Assembly (NCBI RefSeq): GCF_017874735.1 | Contig: NZ_JAGGLV010000017.1 | Location: 1-64,000 of the forward strand | Reading direction: 5' to 3' | Source: Paenibacillus silagei | GTDB lineage: Bacteria > Bacillota > Bacilli > Paenibacillales > Paenibacillaceae | Length of the DNA: 64,000 bases | Shown: positions 40,139-48,393 of the stretch, in pieces | How positions within the stretch are numbered: the first letter of the stretch is position 1 | Layout: each line of letters begins with the position of its first letter | The notes under the pieces: generated by a model | Databases searched by the model: none | Told to the model about the DNA's origin: nothing | Seen by the model: only the letters and a program-made list of their open reading frames with translations | Program-made: the position numbers and the translations under genes

Positions 40139-41602
40139 CTAATTCTGCCCAAAATACTTCTTCATGGTGCGCCGGGATAAGCGGATGAACGTATCTTTCT
40201 GGCTCTGCCGGCGCATGGGGGCAAAAGAGGTCATGTAAGGGATGCCCATAGATTCAAGGCTGCACAGATGCAATCCCAGAATAATCAAGGCAATGATGAT
40301 TCCGAATAGACCGAAGGAAGCGGCAATAACCATCAGGACAAACCGCAGCATCCGCACGGAAATTCCCACATTGAAGGCAGGCAAGGTGAAATTGGCGATG
40401 GCTGTAATGGATACGACAATAACCATGGCCGCCGAGACAAGTCCTGCATCGACCGCCGCTTGACCAATCACCAGCGTTCCGACGATGGACACCGACTGGC
40501 CGATCGACTTGGGCAGACGGATGCCGGCCTCGCGCAGAATCTCGAAGGTAATCTCCATGATGAAGGCTTCAAGGAAGGCCGGAAAAGGAATCCCCTCGCG
40601 CTGCCCGATCAGACTGATCAGCAGGGTGGTCGGAATCATCTCCTGGTGGAAGGTAGTGATCGCTATATAGAAGGAGGGAGTCAACAGTGCGATGGCAAAG
40701 CAAAAGAAGCGGAGCATCCGGACCAGAGTGGCAAAATCACTCCGCTGGTAATAATCCTCACTGGACTGGAAGAACTGCACTAATAGCGCTGGAACCACCA
40801 GGATAAACGGGGTGCCCTCCACCAGAATGGCGATCCGGCCTTCCAGCAGTGCGGATGCGGCCGAATCCGGCCGCTCCGTATTATAGACAGTCGGAAAGGG
40901 GCTGTAGCGCTGGTCCTGAATCATCTCCTCGATATAGTTACTCTCCAGCACACTGTCGAGCTTAGCGGCATCCAGCCGCCTGCGCAGCTCCTGCAGCACT
41001 TCGGGATCGGCATTGCCTTCAATATACATCACTGCGACATTGGTCTGGGTCTGCTCTCCAAGCTTCCGCTGTTCAATACGCAGCTTGGGGTTCTGGATAC
41101 GCCGGCGGATCAGCGCCGTGTTCTCCCGCAGGGATTCGGTGAAGCCTTCACGCGGCCCTCTTACTACAGATTGGGATACCGCGTCTTCCACTGAACGCTG
41201 CTTCAGCGCTTCTGTACCGGCAGATAACGCATGCGTGCTTCCATCGATATAGATGACCGAGTTACCGGCCAGCAGCTCCGTCTCTACCTCTGTATAATTA
41301 GTAATCCCTCCAACCTTGCCGAGGGAGAGTGTTCTGTCTTGCAGCAGCTTCAAGCAGCGCTCCGGCTGCGGTTCACTGAACTCATTGAACTGGCCCGCGT
41401 CTTCATGAATGGCCTTCATCAGAGCCTGCGGATCAGCCATTCCTTCAATATATACAACCACTACAGACGAGGGTCCGAGTGTAATGAATCGGTAGATGAT
41501 ATCTGTACTTGTGCCTAGACGGACTTGTATTCCCTCTATAAAAGCGGACAGAGAGTCCGGCAGTTTCTCCTGCGGCGAGCCTGCGTTCTCCAGCTGTGTC
41601 AT
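40139..41602 (-). CDS. Germinant receptor subunit A (GerAA/GerKA-like)
   Basis: A 487-residue protein of the GerA family: soluble N-terminal domains to about residue 270 (IYRFITLGPSSVVVVYIEGM, TQTNVAVMYIEGNADPEVLQ, RYSPFPTVYNTERPDSAASA), then about five spans (LLSISLIGQREGIPFPAFLE-like region; IGTLVIGQAAVDAGLVSAAM, in this protein VGTLVIGQAAVDAGLVS). The A subunit forms an ion channel that opens on germinant binding. The ATG at 41602 is chosen for the 9-base spacing from GGGAGG; an ATG at 41608 is only 3 bases away. First gene of the operon, behind a SigG-like promoter. Confidence 0.92.
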   Translation of the reverse strand: MTQLENAGSPQEKLPDSLSAFIEGIQVRLGTSTDIIYRFITLGPSSVVVVYIEGMADPQALMKAIHEDAGQFNEFSEPQPERCLKLLQDRTLSLGKVGGITNYTEVETELLAGNSVIYIDGSTHALSAGTEALKQRSVEDAVSQSVVRGPREGFTESLRENTALIRRRIQNPKLRIEQRKLGEQTQTNVAVMYIEGNADPEVLQELRRRLDAAKLDSVLESNYIEEMIQDQRYSPFPTVYNTERPDSAASALLEGRIAILVEGTPFILVVPALLVQFFQSSEDYYQRSDFATLVRMLRFFCFAIALLTPSFYIAITTFHQEMIPTTLLISLIGQREGIPFPAFLEAFIMEITFEILREAGIRLPKSIGQSVSIVGTLVIGQAAVDAGLVSAAMVIVVSITAIANFTLPAFNVGISVRMLRFVLMVIAASFGLFGIIIALIILGLHLCSLESMGIPYMTSFAPMRRQSQKDTFIRLSRRTMKKYFGQN

Positions 41603-41628
41603 GTTCATTCGCCTCCCATCATCCCGTA

Positions 41629-41658
41629 TAGTCTTTCCGTATGAGGTGATCCTATGCA
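41629..41658 (-). promoter_or_regulatory. SigG-like forespore promoter of the ger operon
   Basis: On the minus strand TGCATA (41653-41658) matches the SigG -35 TGMATA exactly, and after 17 bases AAGACTA (41629-41635) matches CATACTA in five of seven positions. Germinant receptor operons are expressed from SigG in the forespore, which supports this reading. Confidence 0.55.
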
Positions 41659-41790
41659 ATCTATCGGCAAGGAAGGAGACGGGGCTGCGGTTTTTTTGCT
41701 GCGGGAGTTTACGAATGTTTGAAACGGCTATACTACCTAGTAGAAGCTGAATACAGAATAGGCAGACGGAAGGATACAGGAGGGTGACCT

Positions 41791-43500
41791 ATGGAACTAA
41801 GTATATTGCTGATGGTCGTGCAGCTCTTTTTCGCGCTGGTCATCGGCGTTTATTTTTGGAATCTGCTGCGGGGACAGAAGACGAACAAGACAGCGGTGGA
41901 CAGGGAATCGCGCAAGGAGCTGGACAAGCTGCGGAAGATGCGGATGATCTCACTGACCAAGCCGCTCTCGGAAAAGACACGCCCCGCCTCCATTGACGAT
42001 ATCGTCGGACAGAAGGACGGACTGCGCGCCTTGAAGGCCGCGTTATGCAGTGCCAATCCGCAGCATGTTATTATCTACGGGCCGCCGGGTGTAGGCAAGA
42101 CGGCAGCGGCGCGGGTAGTTATGGAAGAAGCGAAGAAGAATGCGTTATCGCCATTCAAACGCGATGCCAAATTCACCGAGATCGACGCCACTACGGCGCG
42201 CTTCGACGAGCGCGGCATTGCCGATCCGCTGATCGGCTCTGTGCATGATCCGATCTATCAGGGAGCGGGGGCCATGGGAGTGGCTGGAGTCCCGCAGCCG
42301 AAGCCGGGCGCAGTAACCAAGGCGCATGGCGGCATTCTGTTCCTCGATGAGATCGGCGAGCTGCATCCGATTCAGATGAATAAGCTTCTGAAGGTGCTGG
42401 AGGACCGCAAGGTGCTGCTGGAGAGCGCCTATTACAACTCTGAGGATAACAATACGCCTGCGTATATCCATGATATCTTTCAGAATGGACTGCCTGCCGA
42501 TTTCCGGCTGGTCGGAGCCACGACAAGGTCGCCGGACGAGATCTCGCCGGCGCTGCGTTCGCGCTGCATGGAGATCTATTTCCGTCCGCTGCTGCCGGAG
42601 GAGATTGCCGTGATCGGACGGGATGCCGTCCAGAAGATCGGGCTGAAGCCAAGCCCGGAAGCGGTCGAGGTCGTGCAGCAGTACGCTACGAACGGCCGCG
42701 AGGCGGTGAATATGATTCAGCTGGCTGCGGGCCTTGCGCTGACCGAAGGCCGGGATACGCTGAGCGCTGCGGAAGTGGAATGGGTCGCCAGCAGCAGCCA
42801 GCTGCCGCTGCGGACGGAGCGCAAGATACCATCCGCCCCGCAGGTCGGACTGGTCAACGGCCTTGCCGTCTACGGGCCCGGCATGGGCACACTGCTGGAG
42901 ATTGAGGTCTCAGCCGCGCCAGCCCTTAACGGGCTGGGCAGGCTGAATATCACCGGGGTAGTCGATGAAGAGGAGACACGCGGAGGCTCGCGGACTGTGC
43001 GGCGCAAGAGCATGGCCCGGGGCTCGATTGAGAATGTGCTGACCGTCCTGCGCTCCATGAAGCTGGAGCCGGACAAGTATGACCTGCACATTAACTTCCC
43101 CGGCGGGACGCCAATTGACGGCCCGTCCGCCGGGGTGGCCATGGCGGTAGCCATCGTCTCTGCCATCCGGCAGCTGCCGGTGGACAACACGGTGGCGATT
43201 ACCGGCGAGGTCGGCATCCATGGCCGGGTGAAGCCGGTCGGCGGCGTAGTCGCCAAGGTGGAGGCTGCCTTCCAGGCGGGAGCAACGACTGTGCTGATTC
43301 CGAAGGAGAACTGGCAGTCGCTGTTCGCCGATCTCGGCGCTCTGCGGGTGATCCCCGTGGACACGGTGGAGGAAGTCTTCCGCCACCTGTTCGGCACGGA
43401 TACGGCAGACATCAGAATGCCCGCCGTATCCGGCGAGACCTTCTCTTCGGCGCCTTCACTTCTGAAGGCGGATGCTTCGGGCGAGAGTCTGCCCGGGTAA
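41791..43500 (+). CDS. lonB: ATP-dependent protease LonB
   Basis: A 569-residue membrane-anchored Lon-type protease, in B. subtilis active in the forespore. Residues 1-25 form a membrane anchor (ELSILLMVVQLFFALVIGVY). Walker A is GPPGVGKT (~96), Walker B ILFLDEIGELHP. The protease domain has the catalytic serine in DGPSAGVAM (~444) and the lysine in GRVKPVGGVVAKVEAA. GGAGGG precedes the ATG. It is divergent from the ger operon and ends in its own terminator before lonA. Confidence 0.93.
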   Translation: MELSILLMVVQLFFALVIGVYFWNLLRGQKTNKTAVDRESRKELDKLRKMRMISLTKPLSEKTRPASIDDIVGQKDGLRALKAALCSANPQHVIIYGPPGVGKTAAARVVMEEAKKNALSPFKRDAKFTEIDATTARFDERGIADPLIGSVHDPIYQGAGAMGVAGVPQPKPGAVTKAHGGILFLDEIGELHPIQMNKLLKVLEDRKVLLESAYYNSEDNNTPAYIHDIFQNGLPADFRLVGATTRSPDEISPALRSRCMEIYFRPLLPEEIAVIGRDAVQKIGLKPSPEAVEVVQQYATNGREAVNMIQLAAGLALTEGRDTLSAAEVEWVASSSQLPLRTERKIPSAPQVGLVNGLAVYGPGMGTLLEIEVSAAPALNGLGRLNITGVVDEEETRGGSRTVRRKSMARGSIENVLTVLRSMKLEPDKYDLHINFPGGTPIDGPSAGVAMAVAIVSAIRQLPVDNTVAITGEVGIHGRVKPVGGVVAKVEAAFQAGATTVLIPKENWQSLFADLGALRVIPVDTVEEVFRHLFGTDTADIRMPAVSGETFSSAPSLLKADASGESLPG

Positions 43501-43516
43501 GACAGACACATAGTAG

Positions 43517-43552
43517 AATCCCCTGGCGGGCAGCTGCCGGGGGATTTTTTTT
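43517..43552 (+). terminator. Terminator of lonB
   Basis: AATCCCCTGGCGG pairs with CTGCCGGGGGATT, followed by a run of T. Confidence 0.85.
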
Positions 43553-43658
43553 GGCGCATTAGGAGGGGGAGCAGCAGCGGCATAGGACACGAATGTTCGG
43601 CGAATACTACATACCGATGGGTGAGCGTGCCAATAACGCCAATTGCGGACACGGGTTG

Positions 43659-43688
43659 TTGGTGTTTTCATGCGGCTTTTGTTAGAAT
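43659..43688 (+). promoter_or_regulatory. Possible promoter of lonA
   Basis: TTGGTG (43659-43664) and TAGAAT (43683-43688) are 18 bases apart, 45 bp before the lonA start. Both boxes deviate from consensus. Confidence 0.4.
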
Positions 43689-43733
43689 GAATGCATATGA
43701 CACTACTTATGAACCATGGGAGGTGCGAAAGCG

Positions 43734-46127
43734 ATGATACAAAATAAATCCAAAGGTCGTCGTTTTCCTTTATTACCGCTTAGAGGTCTTCTTGTATATC
43801 CCAGTATGGTTCTGCATCTGGATGTAGGCCGTGAGAAGTCCGTCCGGGCACTAGAGAAAGCTATGGTTGAAGATAATCTTATTCTCCTCTGCTCCCAATC
43901 TGAAGTTAATATTGAGGAGCCGGGGCAAGAGGATATATTCCGCGTGGGTACAGTGGCGAATGTGCGGCAGATGCTGAAGCTTCCCAATGGTACGATCCGT
44001 GTGCTGGTGGAAGGCGTAGAGCGGGCTGAGATCATTCATTATACGGACAACGAGGAGTACTACGAGGTGATGGCGCGTGAGCTGCCGGAGCAGGAGGATG
44101 TGGACCAGGAGAGCGATGCCCTGATGCGCAGCGTACTGAGCCAGTTCGAACACTACATCACTTTGTCCAAAAAAGTAACGCCAGAGACACTCGCTGCGGT
44201 CTCCGATATCGAGGAGCCTGGGCGGCTGGCGGATGTCATCACCAGTCATCTGGCGCTGAAGATCAAGGACAAACAGGAGATTCTGGAGACCATTGACGTC
44301 AGCAAGCGTCTGGAGAAGCTGCTCGATATCCTTAACAATGAGCGTGAAGTGCTGGAGCTCGAACGCAAGATCAGCCAGCGTGTGAAGAAGCAGATGGAGA
44401 AGACCCAGAAGGAATATTACCTGCGTGAACAGATGAAAGCGATCCAGAAGGAGCTTGGCGAGAAGGAAGGCCGGGCCGGTGAAGCCGATGAGCTGCGCAC
44501 CCAGATGGAAGAGAAGAATCTGCCGGAACGGGTGCAGGAGAAGATCCTGAAGGAGATCGACCGTCTGGAGAAAATGCCGGCAAGCTCGGCCGAAGGCAGC
44601 GTCATCCGCAACTACGTGGATTGGCTGCTTGGCCTGCCCTGGAGTGAAGCAACGGAAGATGATCTGGATATCCGTAAGGCGGAAGAAGTGCTGGACGCAG
44701 ACCACTACGGTCTGGAGAAGCCGAAGGAACGGGTACTGGAATACCTGGCCGTGCAGAAGCTGGTCAAGGGTCTGAAGGGGCCGATTCTGTGTCTGGTAGG
44801 TCCTCCGGGCGTCGGCAAAACCTCGCTCGCCCGCTCTATCGCCCGCTCCCTGAACCGCAAGTTCGTCCGCATCTCGCTGGGCGGCGTGCGGGATGAAGCC
44901 GAGATCCGGGGTCACCGCCGTACGTATGTCGGCGCAATGCCGGGCCGGATCATCCAGGGGATGAAGACGGCAGGCAGCATTAACCCTGTCTTCCTGCTGG
45001 ATGAGATCGACAAGATGGCAGCGGACTTCCGCGGCGATCCGTCGGCGGCCCTGCTGGAGGTGCTGGACCCGGAACAGAACAATACGTTCAGCGATCACTT
45101 CGTAGAGCTGCCGTTCGACCTGTCGAACGTCATGTTCGTCACTACCGCGAATGCTGTGCACAACATTCCGCGTCCGCTGCTGGACCGGATGGAGATGCTG
45201 TTCATTCCCGGCTATACGGAGCTGGAGAAGCTGCAGATTGCCAGCCGTTATCTGCTGCCGAAGCAGCGCAAGAGCCATGGCCTTGCGGAAGAGCAGCTGT
45301 CCATCGGAGACGATACGCTGCTGAAGATTGTCCGCGAGTACACCCGCGAATCCGGGGTGCGGAATCTGGAGCAGCAGATTGCTGCCCTCTGCCGCAAGGC
45401 GGCGAAGCAGATTGTCTCGGAAGAGAAGGAACGCGTCAGCATTCTTCCGGAGGAGATCAAGGATTACTTGGGAGCCTCCAAGTTCCGTTATGGAATGGCT
45501 GAGCTGGAGGATCAGATCGGTACCGTTACCGGGCTGGCCTGGACAGAGGTTGGCGGCGATACGCTGCTGATTGAAGTCACGGTGGTCCAGGGCACCGGGA
45601 AGCTGACGCTGACCGGACAGCTCGGCGATGTAATGAAGGAGTCGGCGCAGGCCGCCTTCAGCTATACCCGCTCTAAGGCGGAGGAGCTGGGGCTTGCCCC
45701 TGATTTTCACGAGAAGAACGATATTCACATCCATATTCCCGAAGGTGCGATTCCCAAGGACGGTCCGTCCGCAGGGATTACAATCGCCACGGCGCTGATC
45801 TCCGCGCTCACCAAGCGTTATGTCTCCAAGCATGTAGCCATGACCGGCGAGATCACGCTGCGCGGACGCGTATTGCCGATCGGAGGCCTGAAGGAGAAGT
45901 CCCTGGCCGCCCACCGTGCAGGCTACAAGAAGATTCTTATGCCGAAGGACAATGAACGCGACCTCAAGGATATTCCTGAGAGTGTCCGTAATGATGTCGA
46001 GTTCGTGCCGGTATCCCATATGGACCAGGTGCTGAAGCACGCGCTCGTAGACCATGCAGAAGACGTTAACACCGGCTCAGATTCAGATACAGAAATAAGC
46101 ATTGAAGCGCCCAGTAGTGTGCATTAG
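43734..46127 (+). CDS. lonA: ATP-dependent protease La (LonA)
   Basis: A 797-residue cytosolic protease. The N-terminal LON substrate domain (FPLLPLRGLLVYPSMVLHLD) runs to ~210, a coiled segment follows (LERKISQRVKKQMEKTQKEY), then the AAA+ module with Walker A GPPGVGKT (~355) and Walker B PVFLLDEIDKMAADF, and the protease domain with the catalytic serine in PKDGPSAGI (~678) and the lysine in LPIGGLKEKSLAAHRAG. The ATG at 43734 is 8-9 bases after GGGAGGTG; the frame is open from 43716. The next gene starts 12 bp after its stop. Confidence 0.95.
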   Translation: MIQNKSKGRRFPLLPLRGLLVYPSMVLHLDVGREKSVRALEKAMVEDNLILLCSQSEVNIEEPGQEDIFRVGTVANVRQMLKLPNGTIRVLVEGVERAEIIHYTDNEEYYEVMARELPEQEDVDQESDALMRSVLSQFEHYITLSKKVTPETLAAVSDIEEPGRLADVITSHLALKIKDKQEILETIDVSKRLEKLLDILNNEREVLELERKISQRVKKQMEKTQKEYYLREQMKAIQKELGEKEGRAGEADELRTQMEEKNLPERVQEKILKEIDRLEKMPASSAEGSVIRNYVDWLLGLPWSEATEDDLDIRKAEEVLDADHYGLEKPKERVLEYLAVQKLVKGLKGPILCLVGPPGVGKTSLARSIARSLNRKFVRISLGGVRDEAEIRGHRRTYVGAMPGRIIQGMKTAGSINPVFLLDEIDKMAADFRGDPSAALLEVLDPEQNNTFSDHFVELPFDLSNVMFVTTANAVHNIPRPLLDRMEMLFIPGYTELEKLQIASRYLLPKQRKSHGLAEEQLSIGDDTLLKIVREYTRESGVRNLEQQIAALCRKAAKQIVSEEKERVSILPEEIKDYLGASKFRYGMAELEDQIGTVTGLAWTEVGGDTLLIEVTVVQGTGKLTLTGQLGDVMKESAQAAFSYTRSKAEELGLAPDFHEKNDIHIHIPEGAIPKDGPSAGITIATALISALTKRYVSKHVAMTGEITLRGRVLPIGGLKEKSLAAHRAGYKKILMPKDNERDLKDIPESVRNDVEFVPVSHMDQVLKHALVDHAEDVNTGSDSDTEISIEAPSSVH

Positions 46128-46139
46128 AAAGGAAGTCTT

Positions 46140-46805
46140 ATGAAAGTTAACAACGCCGAATTTATTATCAGTGCCGTAGGCCCTGACCAATACCCAGTGG
46201 ATGCCTTGCCGGAGATTGCTCTGGCAGGGCGCTCCAATGTAGGGAAGTCCTCTCTGATCAACCGGATGATTAACCGCAAGAATCTGGCCCGCACCAGTTC
46301 TACGCCGGGCAAGACGCAGCATATGAACTATTATCTTGTGAATGAGAGCATGTATTTCGTTGACTTTCCGGGGTATGGCTACGCCAAGGTCTCGAAGACA
46401 CAGCGCGCCTCCTGGGGCAAAATGGTCGAGAAGTACATGGCGGAGCGCGAGACGCTGAAGATGGTCCTGCTTGTCGTGGATCTGCGCCATCCGCCGACAG
46501 CCAATGACAAGATGATGTTTGACTGGCTGAAGCACTACGATCTGCCGCTCTGCGTAGTGGCTACCAAAGCGGACAAAATTCCGAAGACCCGCTGGCCGAA
46601 GCATATCAAGGTAATGAAGCAGGAGCTCGGTGTGCTGCCGGGAGACAGCTTCATTGCGTATTCATCAGAGATTGGACTTGGCAAAGACGAATTATGGGAA
46701 CTTATAGATAGACATACTCTACCCACCGAAGAAGAGCTTCCGGCAGAACCGGATGATCAGGATTCCGGGGATGAACCGCAGCACGAAGCGCCTTCCGAGA
46801 CTTAA
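46140..46805 (+). CDS. ysxC: Ribosome biogenesis GTPase YsxC/EngB
   Basis: A 221-residue GTPase needed for assembly of the large ribosomal subunit. G1 is AGRSNVGKSSLINR, G2 has TSSTPGKTQ, G3 is VDFPGYGYAKVS, G4 is ATKADKI and G5 is YSSEIG. The C-terminus is extended by an acidic tail (PAEPDDQDSGDEPQHEAPSE). AAAGGAAG precedes the ATG. Position after lonA is as in B. subtilis. Confidence 0.95.
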   Translation: MKVNNAEFIISAVGPDQYPVDALPEIALAGRSNVGKSSLINRMINRKNLARTSSTPGKTQHMNYYLVNESMYFVDFPGYGYAKVSKTQRASWGKMVEKYMAERETLKMVLLVVDLRHPPTANDKMMFDWLKHYDLPLCVVATKADKIPKTRWPKHIKVMKQELGVLPGDSFIAYSSEIGLGKDELWELIDRHTLPTEEELPAEPDDQDSGDEPQHEAPSET

Positions 46806-46835
46806 GGGTTTGTCATTAAGAATTGAGGGATGTTT

Positions 46836-47423
46836 ATGGCTCAGCGTCTGGCAATGGAATATGTGAATGCAACGATGCAAATGACCGAATTTCAGCTGAA
46901 CCAGTTTCTGCTGACCGCTGATACCAGCTATATCAGTCACCGTGTGAAGGTACTGGGCGCGGGCGAACAGGAGATTGTGCTGGAGGAGGCCGGAGGCGAG
47001 GAGGTCCATCTGTCTTTTGAACGCAAAGGCGGCATCTATATGGGTTCCTTGTCCTGCAGGGTGGTGAATCCTCATCTGATTAATGCAGTCCGCAAACTAT
47101 TCTTCATGTATAAGGGCACGGGGACCGTAAACCGGATTTATAAGGATCTTACAATGATGTACTACTATGAAGGCGGCTCGGTGCGCCGGATCTCGGAAGT
47201 GAGACCGGGCGGCACCAAGCTGATCTATCAGCATAAATATTCAGTAGCAGAGATGCTGGCTGTCTACAAGCGTCAGAGCGTAGAATGTGAGATTGAGCAG
47301 CTCCGTCAAGAGATTAATAGACTGCTCGATATGCGCAACCGTAGTCAGCAAGAGGCAGTAATTAAGGAAGTCGATGAGAGACTTGCAGAGGCGGCCGTCC
47401 GGCTGTTCCGACTGGAAGCATAA
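46836..47423 (+). CDS. Conserved hypothetical protein, 195 aa
   Basis: I do not recognise this protein. It starts AQRLAMEYVNATMQMTEFQL and has a C-terminal coiled coil (VECEIEQLRQEINRLLDMRN, EVDERLAEAAVRLFRL). No membrane span is seen, which separates it from B. subtilis YsxD at a similar position. The ATG at 46836 is used since an ATG at 46830 abuts the GAGGG site. It follows ysxC by 30 bp, probably in one transcript, and ends in a strong terminator. Confidence 0.75.
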   Translation: MAQRLAMEYVNATMQMTEFQLNQFLLTADTSYISHRVKVLGAGEQEIVLEEAGGEEVHLSFERKGGIYMGSLSCRVVNPHLINAVRKLFFMYKGTGTVNRIYKDLTMMYYYEGGSVRRISEVRPGGTKLIYQHKYSVAEMLAVYKRQSVECEIEQLRQEINRLLDMRNRSQQEAVIKEVDERLAEAAVRLFRLEA

Positions 47424-47445
47424 ATGATATTGTTTTAAAATTTGG

Positions 47446-47479
47446 CAATCATTTCCTAGTGAAATGGTTGTATTTTTTT
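47446..47479 (+). terminator. Terminator before the polysaccharide locus
   Basis: CAATCATTTC pairs with GAAATGGTTG around CTAGT, followed by TATTTTTTT. It separates the protein-quality-control block from the polysaccharide genes. Confidence 0.88.
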
Positions 47480-47524
47480 GCGAAAACTATACATATCCTC
47501 TACGAAAGGACCGATAAACAACAT

Positions 47525-48307
47525 ATGATAGATATCCATAGCCACATTCTACCCTTCATGGATGACGGAGCCGCTGATTACGACGCCGCTCTCGCCATGG
47601 CGCTTGACGCCCATAACGATGGTATTACAACTGTAGTGGCTACCCCCCACCATGCGAACGGAGTCTATATGAATCCGGCTCCGGAGATTGAGGCGGCGGT
47701 GCGGGTGCTGAACGCGAAGCTGCAGGAGGCAGGCAATCCGCTGGTCGTGCTGCCGGGGCAGGAGATCCGGATCTACGGAGAACTGCTCGATGATCTGGAG
47801 CGCGGACAACTGCTGACGCTTGCCGGTTCCCGGTATATTTTGCTGGAGATGCCCTCTTCGCGGGTGCCCCGCACGATGGAAGAGACCTGCCATGAGCTGG
47901 TCATCCAGGGCATGGTGCCGGTTATCGCCCACCCGGAGCGCAATGCGGAGGTTGCTGCCGATCCGTCCAAGCTGCTGCGGTTAATAGAGCTTGGTGCCCT
48001 GGGGCAGGTTACCGCACAGAGTATGGCCGGCGTATTCGGGAGTAAGCTGCAGAAGCTGTCGCTCGAATTATGCCGCCAGCATGCCGTGCATATTATTGCA
48101 TCAGATGCGCATGATTCTGTGCACCGTCCCTTTGGATTAAGCGAGGCTTACGGAGTGGTGCGGCGGGAATTGGGAGAAGAATCATTCGACTTTTTTCTAC
48201 AAAATGCGCGCGACATCCTTGCAAATAACGAGATTAATCGAGTGAATTCTATTCAATCTAACAGCAAACTTCATAGATTGTTCGGATTTTTTTCTCGCAA
48301 AGGGTGA
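47525..48307 (+). CDS. Tyrosine-protein phosphatase (CpsB/YwqE-like, PHP domain)
   Basis: A 260-residue manganese-type phosphatase that removes phosphate from the tyrosine kinase of exopolysaccharide synthesis. PHP-domain metal ligands are in MIDIHSHILPFMDDGA and VATPHHANGVYMN, the middle ligand set in LPGQEIRI and IAHPERN, and the last in IIASDAHDSVHRP. The ATG at 47525 matches the family start; the ribosome binding site (AAAGGA, ~14 bases away) is poor. First gene of the polysaccharide locus. Confidence 0.92.
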   Translation: MIDIHSHILPFMDDGAADYDAALAMALDAHNDGITTVVATPHHANGVYMNPAPEIEAAVRVLNAKLQEAGNPLVVLPGQEIRIYGELLDDLERGQLLTLAGSRYILLEMPSSRVPRTMEETCHELVIQGMVPVIAHPERNAEVAADPSKLLRLIELGALGQVTAQSMAGVFGSKLQKLSLELCRQHAVHIIASDAHDSVHRPFGLSEAYGVVRRELGEESFDFFLQNARDILANNEINRVNSIQSNSKLHRLFGFFSRKG

Positions 48308-48393
48308 CCTTCTGTGTCATTAATGGTAGAATGGGTATTACTGGATTCTTGCACTATTATTAATACAAATACATACCAAGAGGTGGATGACAA

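Noticed and set aside
43851..46055. 734-codon minus-strand frame opposite lonA
   Set aside because: Antisense shadow; lonA has all catalytic motifs on the plus strand.
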